The notes below the pieces were generated by a model, which worked only from the letters and a program-made list of their open reading frames with translations, was not told where the DNA came from and did no database searches. Shown here one piece after another: positions 17,640 to 29,760 of a stretch of DNA of 64,000 nt. Each line of letters opens with the position of its first letter. Within the stretch, counting starts at the first letter, position 1. The DNA is taken from NCBI GenBank assembly GCA_947000775.1, contig CAMQGK010000638.1, forward strand, positions 19,836,501-19,900,500. Reading direction: 5' to 3'. Source of the stretch: Pterois miles (Eukaryota > Chordata > Actinopteri > Perciformes > Scorpaenidae). A program made the position numbers and the translations under genes.

Positions 17640-18857
17640 AAGGGGTGCAATGAACGATTATTTTCATTGTTGAATAATCCAATCTGGGAGGTACCAAAGA
17701 TCACAGGGGGTGCTCCAGGATTTGTCTACTCTGAGGTTATCAAACTTAGATTTGCGCATGTATAACTAAAATCACGGTTACACACTTACTGCTTAGTTTA
17801 TACTTAAGTCTTTGTATCAAATTATTTTAAAAATATATACTAAGTTTAAAAAAACTGTTTATTTCTGCACAGTTGCAGATAAAGATCACGTTAATATTAT
17901 CAGTATTATACTATTTGTAGAATTAAACTCTAGATGTGGCAGCATAGGATTGTTTCTGCTCATGTGATCCAAACATTTCCAGTAGTCAACATTTATAGGA
18001 AATGATAGATTTCATCATTTCCAAAATGTTTTTATCTAATGAAATATTCTGCTTCAATACATATTTGTTTAGCTGAAAAGTCAAATTCATTAAAGGAAGC
18101 TGATTTAATAAAAAACATTAACTCCTTTAATACACTGAAACACTTTATTTAAATTGAGGGTTTTGTTTGAGGATTTTGTACATTCATTACAGATTTTCTT
18201 AGAGACAAGTCGGGGGGCTTCAAGGAAAATAGGCTGGGAACCACTGGACTGATCTGTCGATTAGCTACTCGATTAGTTGATTAGTTGGTCTAGAAAAATG
18301 TTGATTAGTATTTCCTAAAGCCCAAGGTGACGTCCTGAAATATCTTGTTTTGTCAAAGATATTCAGTTTACTGTCAAAAGGGAGTAAAACAGAAAATATT
18401 GATAACAATTTTATGTAGATGCTTTTAGAAAGGGTGCTGAATAAAATTATGGCTTTTCCTGAAAAAACAAAAGAAATTATGAATTAATCATTTTAAAAAA
18501 ATCAGTGGATCCAATTGAATGTTTTGTTTATCTCTAAGATTTGGTTCCTGACTTGTGAGCCAATCGGAGAACAAAGTTGGGATCATGTAGTAACCCTAGG
18601 TCTTCACTTAGTGTGGAAAAAATGCCATAATGACTGGGACTGATGGTCAGTGCCTGGCAACGACTTGTTGTGAAGTAAATGAAAAGGAACGGGGGAGGGA
18701 GCATGAGAAATCTAGTGGCTAAATGTTATCAGTGTTGTCAATATCACATTCAAGAAGCTGAAATCAGAGAATTTTGACTTTTTTTTCCAATTATCAGAAT
18801 AGTTAGAATTGATTTAACAGTTGAAAACTAATCGATTAATCTGTGTAGCTCTTTTCT
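17640..18857 (+). mobile_element. hAT-derived MITE interrupted by two insertions
   Basis: Pieces of one common teleost element lie in order: 17644-17692 ('gtgcaatgaacgattattttcattg'), 18248-18410 ('tgatctgtcgattagctactcgatt' to 'gagtaaaacagaaaatatt') and 18755-18857 ('agctgaaatcagagaattttgac' to 'actaatcgattaatctgtgtagctc'). The sequence between the first two pieces ends 'gctgggaaccactg', a known repeat terminus; the second gap, about 340 bases, is unidentified. Confidence 0.6.
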
Positions 18858-18859
18858 GT

Positions 18860-19700
18860 CTTATTGATTGCGTGGGGAAAGCAATTTATTGGTGGTTGTT
18901 TGGTGAAAAGAACAGAAGAATAGAAAGGAAGCACTGTCTGTCGTTAACAGTTAAATGTTGACAGAGTTAAAATACAGCATTTCTCTCAGTAGGTTGGGGA
19001 ATAAATGTCAATTATCCTCCAGGTGTAGATCTGACTGAGAAATATATGAGTATAAAAGATGTGTGAGAAATCCTGCTTTCCTTTGTTTGCTCTGCCTCAC
19101 TCTGTTTGGCATGCAAGGTAGGTGCACAGCAGTTGTTCTTCCTCTCACACTTGTCTCCCCATGTGCTGCTGTCCACTGAGAAAAACCTCTCTAGAGAAAA
19201 TCTATGCTTTTTTTATTATGAATAATTTGAGAAATTACAAGTGGCCCCTTCTGCAGATAATTCGAGCATATGCACATCATCGTAATCATCATCCACTATT
19301 GTGCACGCAAGACTACATTGTGCGATTCACATTTATTTCTGTTTAGGGAAATATTTCACCGATGTGCATCCATTTTGGCAGTGAATGCATGTCCATTTTA
19401 TGTGAATGGATTTATAATGACAAAGACGGTGCATTCCCATGTTTATCTGTGTTGTTAAATGGAAAGGATGCGTTTAAATCAGATTTATCTAACTGGCACT
19501 GGCACTAGGGTGAATACTAAGGAGTGGCAGACAAAACATGAATTTCATGAGTTAAGGCAAATTAAACAAATGTTCAGACTCCTAGTAGAGCATACAGTGT
19601 TTGTGTAATGTAAGCAACCCTTCATTTAGACTGTGACTGAGGGGTGTGTTGCATTCCTCTCCTATTTGTCTTCATACCAGACATCAGATTGTCGGGGTGG
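18860..19700. other. Intergenic, no gene recognised
   Basis: Single-copy-looking sequence with no splice-flanked open segment that I trust. Confidence 0.45.
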
Positions 19701-19779
19701 GACTATAAGATCTATATTTTCCTGCATTCACATCTACTTCTTTGTCTCTCTCTGGACCGGTGTGAAGCTGAAGGGAACG

Positions 19780-20050
19780 CGAGCAGCAGCTGAATTCCTT
19801 TAAATAGCCCAGCCTGCCTCATCATATGGTTGCTATGGCAGCCAGCCCCTCGTTTCAAGATAACGTCCACATGCTTCGAGAGACCTCCTCCATCTGAACG
19901 CTATAGATCCACGCCGCTGCGAGAGAGATTTGCCGAAGCAATGCAGACACTTAACGGCACATATGAATAATGTTGTGTGTCCATGACGTGGGAATTAATC
20001 AATTACTGAGCTTTGTGTGTGAGATCAATCCGCTGTCGTTGAAGCTTCCC
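19780..20050. promoter_or_regulatory. Possible conserved non-coding block
   Basis: Balanced base composition, no repeats, and TF-site-like words: CCTTTAAATAG, TTGCTATGGCAGCC, ATATGAATAATG, TGACGTGG and TTAATCAATTA. No open frame explains it. This is inference only; cross-species alignment would decide. Confidence 0.25.
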
Positions 20051-21049
20051 TCAGAGGGTGATTGGAAAAAAAAAAAAAGCACTTATTGGAAAAAAAAATG
20101 AGCGTTTGAAGGATATGAGGGGAAGAAGACGAAAATGTTAAGCAGGTAGAGAAGGAATAATCTGAAACGAGATCAAAAGTGAAACAGATGAGTGAACAGC
20201 TGGTACAAGAAATGGAGTGATACAGAGAGAAATGAGGGGTGAAAAAGAGGTTGAATGATCCGTGACATTTTTGAGGGAATGGAGGAATTGAAAGAAAGCT
20301 ACAGATAGAGCATAACGTCATCTTTTCAAAAAAATCTTTTCTTAATATCCAGCTTCTTTTTTTTTTTACCAGCTCTTTCCCATCTCCTCCTCTCATTCCC
20401 AGCCCCCCATCCTTTGTCCTGCTCCTCTCTCTTCAGTTAGCTCTCAATTAGTCGTATGTTTAGCTGAGGGTCAAACAGGACGCTAACAGTGCAGGATTGT
20501 AGGCAGCCGGTGTGAACGGACAAGGAGATCTACATAGATGTACCTCTGCTCAAGCTGACTTTGTCCTGGATGTCTCCCCTAAGTGCACTCAGGAAACTGT
20601 TGTGAGGCTCAAAAGGTGTGAAATCAATTTACAGGAGGGGGAGAGGGAGAGGTAGGTTTCACAAAGCCAAATTTAAAGAGCTTTTTAATGCTACCAGGAA
20701 CTGAATAGAAGATCAATTTAACAACTGAAAAATAGAACAAAAACCTGTAAAAAAAAAAAAGGGGTTATTTCTGACAGAAAAATCAAGTGCAGATTATTAA
20801 ATATAAATGGTATGCATAGACTGTGATCATTTGAAAACATATTTAACATAGGAAAATATATCAAGCACTACTGTCATCCCTATTAACACTTTAAATTTAA
20901 ATTTATCAAATTTATTCATTTCAATGATATTTCATTATGCCATCAGTAACTATGATAGAACAGGAATAATCTGTAAATGTGGGTGCATTGTGGGTTGAAA
21001 ATATGAGATATGAGGCCTTACATTTTATTAATTCAAACATTTCAAGCAG
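20050..21049. other. Intergenic, low-complexity patches
   Basis: Contains poly-A patches, purine-rich stretches and AT-rich DNA. The open frame at 20025-20396 follows the skewed composition and is not accepted as a gene. Confidence 0.45.
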
Positions 21050-21330
21050 AGCTGCAACGATTAATCAATTAGTTGTCAACTATTAAATTAAAAGCCAGCT
21101 ATTTTGATAATCGATGAGTAATTTAAAAAAAAAAGAAAAAGAAAAAAAAAGGAACTAAAAATCTCTGATTCCAGCTTCTTAAATGTGGATATTTTCTGGT
21201 TTCTTTACTCCTCTATGAGAGTAAACTCAATATCTTTGAGTTATGGATGAAAGAAGACATTTGAGGACGTCATCTCGGGCTTTGGGAAACACTGATCAAC
21301 ATTTTTTAACATGTTCTGATTTAGAGGGGC
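21050..21330 (-). mobile_element. hAT-derived MITE, truncated reverse copy
   Basis: 'agctgcaacgattaatcaattagttgtcaac' to 'gggctttgggaaacactgatcaacatt' is the reverse complement of the element at 17640-18857, uninterrupted apart from an A-rich patch at about 21125-21150, but lacking its other terminus. Confidence 0.65.
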
Positions 21331-21405
21331 AGAAACCAGGTGGACGTAAATGTTCAACATAAAATGAGATTATAAAGACAAAATCAAGACATATTTTGAA
21401 CTTAC

Positions 21406-21470
21406 CTTAGGAAATCTGAATCTATCTAAATCTTCCTCACATGCATCCTCTTTCTCTTTTTTCACGTCGC
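21406..21470 (-). other. Exon-like segment, best of the unassigned series
   Basis: 65 bases with a near-ideal acceptor (GTCTCCCTTTTTAG) and donor (CCTAAG|GTAAGT). One frame reads DVKKEKEDACEEDLDRFRFP followed by K, an acidic/basic charged peptide typical of coding sequence. No family recognised. Confidence 0.4.
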
Positions 21471-22009
21471 CTAAAAAGGGAGACAAATCAGTACAAGGCA
21501 GTCATGAGAAAAATCCATACGCAGCGCTTTATGTTGTGAAATTATTTCAGTGAGACAATGAGTCTACAAAAGGAGGAGAAGTCAGAAGGATGTCGATAGA
21601 GATGGCACCCTCAGTTTCCTCTTAAAACACACGGGCAGGCTGATTGCATTTGAGAGAGTTGGGCGCGCCTCAGCATCTCCTAATGCGTCTGTAAATTGAG
21701 TTGGAAAATGACGACGCCTGTTGTCTGCACTTGGGATGGAAGCCAGGGAGGCGAAGAGCTCTGCTGTGGAGAGCATCTCAGCGTTTTAGACCCGCACTAT
21801 TAACCAGCAGACCTCCACTTGTGTGTCAATCACTATCCTCTTTTACTCCAGTTTCACATCATACTGTGAAAGACTAATTCCTTTAGTTCGCCTTTTTTTT
21901 TTTTTTTTTAAGTGTGCCGCATCGCTTCTTTCTCTGTCTTTTAATCAGATGATGAACAATAAAGCACTCTGACAGTAATATCAAGCAAGAACTAACATGA
22001 CATTATACA

Positions 22010-22440
22010 TGAATTGGGGATGTAAATCACAAGTTTCATCACAATTCGATATATTGATTCTTGCGACAACGATTTGATATTTGCTATATGAGATGGTATC
22101 ATATTTAATATATAGATTTAAAACGGTCAGTTACACTTATATCAGCTCACAAAAAGAAACTAAATTATGATTTAACAATTTTATTACTGGACTCTTCCAG
22201 ACATTTAAATGAAAAACTATCTATTATTTTTAATGAACACAATAAAAATATACCTCCTGTTGTTCACTACAAAGTGCCACATTTCTCACGTTTAAGTGAA
22301 AATGTTGATGTATCTTAAAGGCGTATCTTAAAGATGATGTTTTCTCTTTGCATCGATGATACTGGATCCTGAAGTAACAAAATCAATATATCAGTCGAGA
22401 TATATTTTATTTTCTAGACTCTGTTGACTGCACTCGATTA
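22010..22440. repeat. Probable dispersed repeat
   Basis: Words such as 'ggatgtaaatcacaagtttcatcac', 'ttcgatatattgattctt' and 'aatcaatatatcagtcgaga' resemble the termini of common teleost short repeats. Borders unclear. Confidence 0.3.
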
Positions 22441-22727
22441 CTGTTACATGCCTGATATCTCTATTTGATTTAAACGGGTTAACTAACATTTTAACTAATC
22501 CAGCCAGTCATGTTGTTTTTTGATGTGCTCAAAAGAGACGACCTGTAGTGAATGAAAGATTTCATTGCACATAAATAAATGGAATAAATGGGCCATTTTC
22601 AGCGATATAGAAATTAAGTTCCATGCTGCTTTCTACTGTCCTTTTTCCCAGAGCCACACACAAAAAAAAATAAGCAAATAATAACTTATCATAAAGAGGC
22701 AGCATGTAAAACCTCAGTACTCTAACC

Positions 22728-23164
22728 AGGGCTGGGCAATTTTTTTTTAACCAAATTTCTGTACATCAATACTGCAACTTCTGTTTGAATGTACTACTGG
22801 ATTGCATATATTGTAGATGAATAATTAACAAGAAATTTGCAATAAAAGTATTAAATAATACTGCCACGATATTGTATGACTATTAGTGCTTTCACCAAAT
22901 ATTTACACAATAAGATTTTTGATAATTTACCATCAGTAATGTGGATATAATGACTGTTTAAGTGTGAAAAAGGCAAATAATAGAACAGCTACAACATCTG
23001 GTAAGTTCAGAAGATTACATTACTTCACTGTAATGTAGCCTATAAAACCAGGAAGAGACAACACATACAATATCCAAAATCAAAGACGATATCTAGTCTC
23101 GTGTCACGATATCTAGTCTCGTGTCACGATATCGATATATTATCAATATGTTGTCCAGCCCTAA
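22728..23164. mobile_element. hAT-like MITE with terminal inverted repeats
   Basis: The ends 'agggctgggcaa' (22730) and 'ttgtccagccct' (23161) are inverted copies. A local tandem doubling 'gatatctagtctcgtgtcac' lies near the right end (23089-23129). Seen directly; the family is inferred from the TIR. Confidence 0.65.
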
Positions 23165-23621
23165 TTGTAACCCTACTTCAAATGATTTAAATTAAGATTG
23201 TTTTATCTGAAAAATGTAGTTTTTTCAACCCTGAGTAGTGTCTGAAAAGAGGAGAGGGACATGTCTTCCATCCCCAGTGGAAAATACGCCCACACAATAT
23301 ATTGTTTCATAAAATAAAAACAGAAATGGATTTTTAAACATGGAGAGCATGAAACACACTATAATAAGTGCACGAGTCTCCTGGATTAGGATGCATTATT
23401 TTGTGCATTAGCATTATCTGTAGCAACACACTGTGGAGGCTGAGAGGTGTTAGTGAGTGCACAAATAGAAATGACTCTGTGTGTTTTGTGTCCATTATTA
23501 TTATTAAGGAGCTGGGGTGGTCAGCTCTGAGAGCAGTGGTGATAAGGATGCTGGCGGAGCGTTTGCCAAGCATCCATTTCCTCTTTGCTCGGGTCTAAAA
23601 GGGCCCTTCGCCAGAAAACAC

Positions 23622-23668
23622 AGGTACACACACACACACACACACACTCACACACTCACACACACACT
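23622..23668. repeat. (CA)n microsatellite
   Basis: Interrupted CA repeats with CT steps. Confidence 0.9.
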
Positions 23669-24405
23669 GCTGTCCTCATGTTGCCTTTACTCTAAAGCTG
23701 GACATCAATAGCTTTCCAATTAAATAGGTTAACAAAACAAGATTATTTCTTTACCGTGGCCTCTCTGACTTTATCTCTTTTATGGTCTTATTTTGAAATT
23801 GTTCTGTGAATGCCAGAAGCTCTTTTGAAATGGGACTCAATAATAGGAAAGGTGCTTCTGCTGCTTACTGTAGCTCACACGATAATTATCAGATAATATA
23901 GCTAATATGATACTTTTAAATGTGCTTTTGGGAGTGTATAAAATAACACATAAATCGAAATAGAATGCCACTTAATAAGATCACATTCTGTACTTTCTTG
24001 AATTGGCTCTTTACGGTTGTTTTTTTAAATATTTTTTCGTGAAAAAAAAAGCCTGCAGTTAGCTGTGCTTTTAGCCCTCGTCTACTTTATTTGTAAGCAC
24101 TGAACAAATGGGTCCATTATATCCGTAGAGTTGAGTGTGAGACAAAGACAAAAAGAGAGAGAAGGATGATTCTCTTCAATGAATGCTAGAGATACGTCAC
24201 ATTCACATATACGCCCTCACACCTATACGCACACATCCATAGACACACCCTTTACGGTCTGTTGCTTGCGAACATACAGCGGTGCATTCCCTCGCCATCG
24301 CCGTTCCTCTCTGCACGACGGTGTGACCAGGCTACTGCTTGGTAAATGCATTAGAAACAGCAGCAGAGATTTTAATGTGTAAGCCCGACGCTCGGCTGTC
24401 ACATT

Positions 24406-24441
24406 CACACACACGCACACACACACACACACACACACACT
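24406..24441. repeat. (CA)n microsatellite
   Basis: CA repeat adjoining a longer CA-rich zone (24180-24480). Confidence 0.9.
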
Positions 24442-24479
24442 CTCTCACATGAGCACACAAGCCGCACACCCACACAGTT

Positions 24480-25245
24480 GAGATAAGGCCTGGTAGTCAT
24501 TTAGTTCAGCTTTGTCTTTTTTTTTAACAGCGTCTCCCTGATGAACTGCAGAAAACGCTAGCACTTGCAGTATTTGAATTATTAGCAAAACGGCACAGCT
24601 TTAACTTAATCCAGCGATGTTTATAATCTCTGCGATGTGTGTGTAGTCTGATATAAATGGGAGAAAAAGTGGGTATGTAAATGAGAGAATGCTGCTTATC
24701 TCATGTGTGTTTAAGGCTGCTTGTTTAAGAAGGTGCCCACCTCTCAAAACTGCTGAGATATTATATTGGACAAGTGACATTAGAGAAGTCTTTGTGTCAA
24801 AGCATCAAGAAATTGCCATCACTCGATATGATGTACTCTATTGTTGCAAGGAAACATTGGTTTTTGTGCATGTGTCTTGACTTGTCTTATTGACTGCTAT
24901 AAATCAGGACCTGTAGCGTTTTTTATGGATGGCTTCTCTTTCCCTAATGTAAGTATATTATTTGATTGTCTGGCCTTTTAGTTTTAAGTGCAGATCTATA
25001 AATTTACAAGTTCCTGCCTGATGCTTGCAGATGATTTTGGCACAGAGGCGTGCCAAAGGCGCACTAACCCTGATGACTCCCGCAGGTTGCCAGTTCTGGG
25101 CAGGGCAGGGCCAGGCCGGCCTGGCTGGGTGGATGGACGGGTGGATAGCTGGATAGCTGGCTGGGCGGCCGGCTGGGTGGGTGCTGGGCTGGCGAGGCTG
25201 TAAAGAAACAACAAGGTCAGCTCTTTGGTGAAACACATTCAGCAC
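24480..25245. other. Intergenic, single-copy-looking; short GGCTGG-type tract
   Basis: 24480-24660 has no repeats and a regulatory-like composition. 25110-25200 contains degenerate tandem 'ggctgggtgg/atagctggct' words, which create the open frames on both strands. Confidence 0.4.
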
Positions 25246-25323
25246 CTTAATCTGTGAAAACGCAGACGTTCTGAAGATGGTGGGCGTGAAGCTGAAAAGG
25301 GCGACTCCCAGCGCCGGCGCTAC
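25246..25323 (-). other. Exon-like segment
   Basis: 26 codons, phase 0 on both sides, between acceptor CTGTCTCTTTAG and donor ATTAAG|GTGCTG; reads VAPALGVALFSFTPTIFRTS and on to QIK. The hydrophobic pattern could be a membrane helix. Unrecognised; may be chance. Confidence 0.25.
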
Positions 25324-25785
25324 CTAAAGAGACAGACAGTTTTATTTTCAAAGCAAAATGTTGGATCTTTTTACGGCTTCCAGGAATCATCAGTGAGGCG
25401 GTTTGACATAATGGCTCCTACACTCTAGGTATATTGAGATTGGTAATTATGGATTAGCAGAGATCTCCGGTGAGCGGAGACTTCCCCTGACACAAAGCAG
25501 TCAGTAAAAAGCAAAAAGCAGGATTACTCACATAGCACAAACACAGGCAGAAAACACACGCACCTAGACAAACAGGCGTACACACAGACGCACAGACAAG
25601 CGCAGCTATACACACACCTTAGACCTACACACTCGTCGGCCATCACAGACAGCGTGCCGGCTCGGCAGCCATTTTGCAGGGCTGCTCTGGAATGTTCAAT
25701 TAGGGTAATTGCTGCTTACGCCGTCATTTCTCAGTGTTACACACATCATATAGTACCAGTTCAGTCACCGTGCGGCTACACTCAC

Positions 25786-25976
25786 CTCATAATGTCCGAA
25801 TTATAGGAAAAGAATCCTGATTGTGTCTCCGAGGCCCCATAGTGCAAACCAGGACGTATATGATGGCCAGTCATTGTGCAGCCATGTGTGAACTCCACAT
25901 GGTCGTGAATGTATGTACGCGGCACGGCTCGTTGTAAGGTATGTATGTGCCGAGGAGGGAGGGAGGGAGGGGGCAC
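25786..25976 (-). other. Exon-like segment, 5' border unknown
   Basis: The minus strand ends at donor ATGAG|GTGAGT after LHYGASETQSGFFSYNSDIM. The composition is coding-like, but no convincing acceptor is visible upstream within the open frame. Confidence 0.25.
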
Positions 25977-27166
25977 GCCCTACAGCTCGTCAGTGCTCAC
26001 ATATGGAGGAGGGGATGTGCATGTGAGCACAGAGAAAAGAGAGAGGAAATGGGAAGGGTGAGAAATGGAATAAAATGGAAGAGGAGGGAGGCAGAGAGGG
26101 AGAGGAGAGGAAAAAATGCACAGCTTGTTCTCGTCATCACCATTTTTACACTATGCAGTTTGGTCACTGTTAATTCGGTTTCGGAGAAGCCATAGGCGAA
26201 GGATATACTTTACTCTGCTCTCGTGATGTATGCAGTAGAGGATAACGACAACCCACACCTGTCACGCACCACACTCCTTCATAAGACTAAGGGATGCTGT
26301 CTCCATCAAATATTGAATTTCCAGGTTATTACACACTGAATGGCCCGGTGTCACTGAAGGTGAATGCGTGACCTGCATGTCTAGAGCTGGAGCCCAGCTG
26401 TCCACCCACGTATGCCCACCATCTCTAACCTAACTATCCTGTCTCACCCACACGGCACTAACCAATAAACGCCACAAAAATTATCAGAAAAAGATGCAAT
26501 TGCGCTTCTTACATAACAGATATTTTTATCCAAAGAAAATTAGTCTTTTTGAATGCAGAATAAAGCGGTTTAGCCATCTGATACAGCATTTGTTAAACCA
26601 AAAAAAAAGAAGCTTCGACTAGTCCTTAAATCTACATACTACAAACTCCACTAGACTGCACCCCCGCTATCTGGAATCACATGGGCAGGATTTAACAAAG
26701 GCCACGTAAGGATAAGAGCACATCTAGTTGACACAAAGAGCGGATTGATAATGTAGTGTCATATGAAAGGGGGCTGAAGCAGTCTAGAGCCTTGTGAGAC
26801 GGACGCTGCCGGTTTGCTGCATGACGGTGGAGGGTCGGGGTGGGTTGACGGCCGGCTGTCAAAACGGGACAGGTTGAATGAGGGCGTCAGGGACCGGGGA
26901 CCGAGAGCACGGCAGCGCAATGCGCACATGTGATCTCCTTGAGACCACTGTCACTTTACGAGATAATCAGACACACTGTACGCACATGCTTACAGAGGTG
27001 TCCTGCGTATTCATGACCATTCGACATACGAACCCCCCCCCCACCCACACACACACTCAGTATGACATGAGACTGCACATATGATCCGCCGCCCTTTGTC
27101 TGGGTTTATCGGTCAGTAATGGCCGGCACATTATGCCCCTGCTCCAATTCTTTCTCCTCACACTCA

Positions 27167-27167
<1 letters not shown>

Positions 27168-27229
<62 letters not shown>
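27168..27229. repeat. (CA)n microsatellite
   Basis: About 31 uninterrupted CA units. Confidence 0.95.
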
Positions 27230-27231
<2 letters not shown>

Positions 27232-27324
27232 CAGTCATGTGAATGGCAGATGACCCCCTCAGTGTCTTCACCTCATTCTTTATGGTATGTCTGTCACACA
27301 TTACAGTAGTGTCATGACCGCCAT

Positions 27325-27440
27325 ACCCCCCCCCCGCCCCACCACCACCACCATCACCACCCCTCCCTCCTCTCAGCCTCTGTGTCCTCAGAACGCACCC
27401 CCACCCCCACCCCCACCACAACCCCAACCCCCACCCACCG
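27325..27440. repeat. C-rich low-complexity tract
   Basis: (CCCCCA)n and (CCA)n patches; the plus strand is G-poor. A possible i-motif/G-quadruplex-prone region on the opposite strand. Confidence 0.7.
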
Positions 27441-27934
27441 GGTGATCATCTGCTGTGACCGTGTCCTCCTATCACCGTGAGTCAGGAGTGTTCGACAGCG
27501 ATGGGTGGGTGGGAAGATGGGGGTGGAGGAGGAGGGGGGGGGGGCACCCTATTTAACTTCTTTTTCCGATCAGACATGATTGCTGACGGAGAGAACTTTC
27601 CCACCCAGCAGTGGCGGCGGCGGTGCTACAGCGCCAGACAGAGGGGACCCTTTGTCTCCCACCATCACACTGGGAGGGTCGCGCACATATATACTGTAGT
27701 TCTTGGCATGACTACAAAACATACACTCGCTGACAGCAACTAACACACACTGCACACACGAAAACATAGGACGCAGTGACAATACCCACATCCTGGAGCA
27801 CATCGGCTCCTGCACACCTGTGTATGTAAATTCAATTCAACACATCCCCCTGTGTGCAAAACAACGTGGAGTCGTCGTGCACATGTATGTGTGTGTGAAA
27901 GTGTGTCAGAGTATGTGCATGTCCTCAGACTCAC

Positions 27935-28034
27935 CTGGCAGCACCCCCGGAGCTGGTTGTCGTGGTAATGCAGCCTCAACTGGGGGTTGCGGAGCTGTGA
28001 CACCTGATGTCCCTCCTCCCTCTCACTCTCCCTG
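27935..28034 (-). other. Exon-like segment
   Basis: 100 bases between acceptor CTGTACTACAG and donor TGCCAG|GTGAGT, reading RESEREEGHQVSQLRNPQLR and then LHYHDNQLRGCC. Both splice sites are good. No family recognised. Confidence 0.38.
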
Positions 28035-28764
28035 CTGTAGTACAGGATCAGTAGCTACACCCTAGCACTGACAGAAGAGGGGGAGACAGAGAGGAGGGGT
28101 TCTTATCGAGCCTGATGGAGCGTACCACCGGCCGCCCGCAGACGAGGGGACGCCAGGGGGCAGAGCTGGTAGGGACGACCCTGATAGCACTCCGTCGAAC
28201 TGCCTCTGAACCACCCTGCTGTCTGCGCCGAGATGGTCTCTCCCTGCTCCCGCTGCTCTGATTGGACGACACGCTTCCTCCTTCATCAAAATGTAAAATT
28301 CCAAGACAGAGAGAGTAGTGCAGTGTTTGTGCGTGTGTGTGCGTGTGTCTGTGCGTGTGTGTGAGAAAAAGACAGACAATGCAATAGAAAAAAAAAAAAA
28401 TGTGTGCATCTTGTGTGTGAATATTTGTCATGCAGACTAGTACGTGAGCGTGTGTGTGTGAGTTTTCATGTAAATGTGTGTGTTTGCGCCTTTGTGTCAG
28501 GGAGACGATATATACAAGATGCCATTGTCTGTGTGGGCGTGTGGTAGAGGAAGAGGTAGCCGAGGGAGAGACAGAAGACAAAGAGAGCGAGAGATGGGAA
28601 GACATGGTGTGTGTGTGAGGAAGAGGAAAAAGAGAGCTAGTGTGTACGGCGGCCTGAGAGCTGTCATCATTAGTCTCTCTGCAGTGCCTGGTGTTGGGCT
28701 GCGAAGGGGCTCGTCAGTCAGTTTCTGCCACAACATGTCACACTGAATTGTGACACACACACAC

Positions 28765-28877
28765 TTTCCCAGAGGAGATCATGTCAAGATGTGGGCCGGT
28801 TGCTCTGACAAGCCGATCCAACCTTTCACCCCACTCACGCGGGATCACAATCCCCGATTCCTCGGCTTCACTATGTC
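28765..28877 (-). other. Exon-like segment
   Basis: After acceptor AAATGTTTTCAG the minus strand reads SEAEESGIVIPREWGERLDR and then LVRATGPHLDMISSGK up to GTGTGTGTG, which would be a weak donor. The peptide looks like real protein, but I cannot name it. Confidence 0.38.
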
Positions 28878-29079
28878 CTGAAAACATTTGACAAAAAGAT
28901 AGAAAAACTGAGAGAGGAGCGCCAACACACAAAAGAGAGTGGCAAGGGGCAGATAGCAGCAAGTCTCCTCAGGACTAACCAGTGAAATACTGCTGACTCA
29001 CTGCACTCCAGCAGGCCCTAAAACACACACAGATCAACCTCTGCACCCAGTATATTCACTGCTAAAGACTAACAAATAA

Positions 29080-29760
29080 AAACATTGATTACTGATAATA
29101 TCAATGCAGGGGTGGGGGGGGGGGCAGCACGACAAACGTTTTCCAATCGATCCCCTTGTAGTTTCGCTGCAGAGGGGAGTTTTATCCTCGCACATAAAAC
29201 AGACCGTCCCTTTTTCCTGGCTTTTCTCTGTCTCTCTCCTGCTGCCGATTTAATTACCTTCTATATTTATCGGAGCTCAAGATGCTATTTTGGTTTCGAG
29301 ACTCTTGTCACTGATATCGGGAGGCTACATTATTCAGAGCGAGAGCACCGGGGGCCGTCAGACACAGAACAAGAGCGCCGTTGTTAAACCGTATGGAGAA
29401 GAACGGAGGATATGTCACACTTACAATACAACTGATCGTGCGTCTAACATCTTTATTTTATACACTGTGAAGCTGGTCTAAGGTGTGGTCCTTCGCTCTC
29501 GTGTCTCCATTTTCCGACTGCTCCATCTCAAAGCTCAGCGCTTCGGGAGAAAAGAGTATTTCACACACACACATGCCCACATATACAAACAACGTAGAGG
29601 CGCGTGTATGCTTGTGCACAGCAATGCGCACAAAGCAACACACACAGCCGGTATAGATCGGTGTCCTCCATATTTGGTTGTGATTTATGATTGCTCTTCA
29701 ATAGAGGCCACAGTCATCTGGGAGATGATGGCCATATCGATCTGATAAACAGTTTCATTT
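29080..29760. promoter_or_regulatory. Possible conserved non-coding blocks
   Basis: 29160-29380 and 29680-29760 are repeat-free, with homeodomain-like TTTAATTACC and other complex words, unlike the surrounding simple repeats. Inference only. Confidence 0.25.

Noticed and set aside
28048..28605. 185-codon minus-strand frame and its overlapping 115-codon frame
   Set aside because: The middle is CA-repeat-derived; only short parts look protein-like, and the two frames contradict each other.
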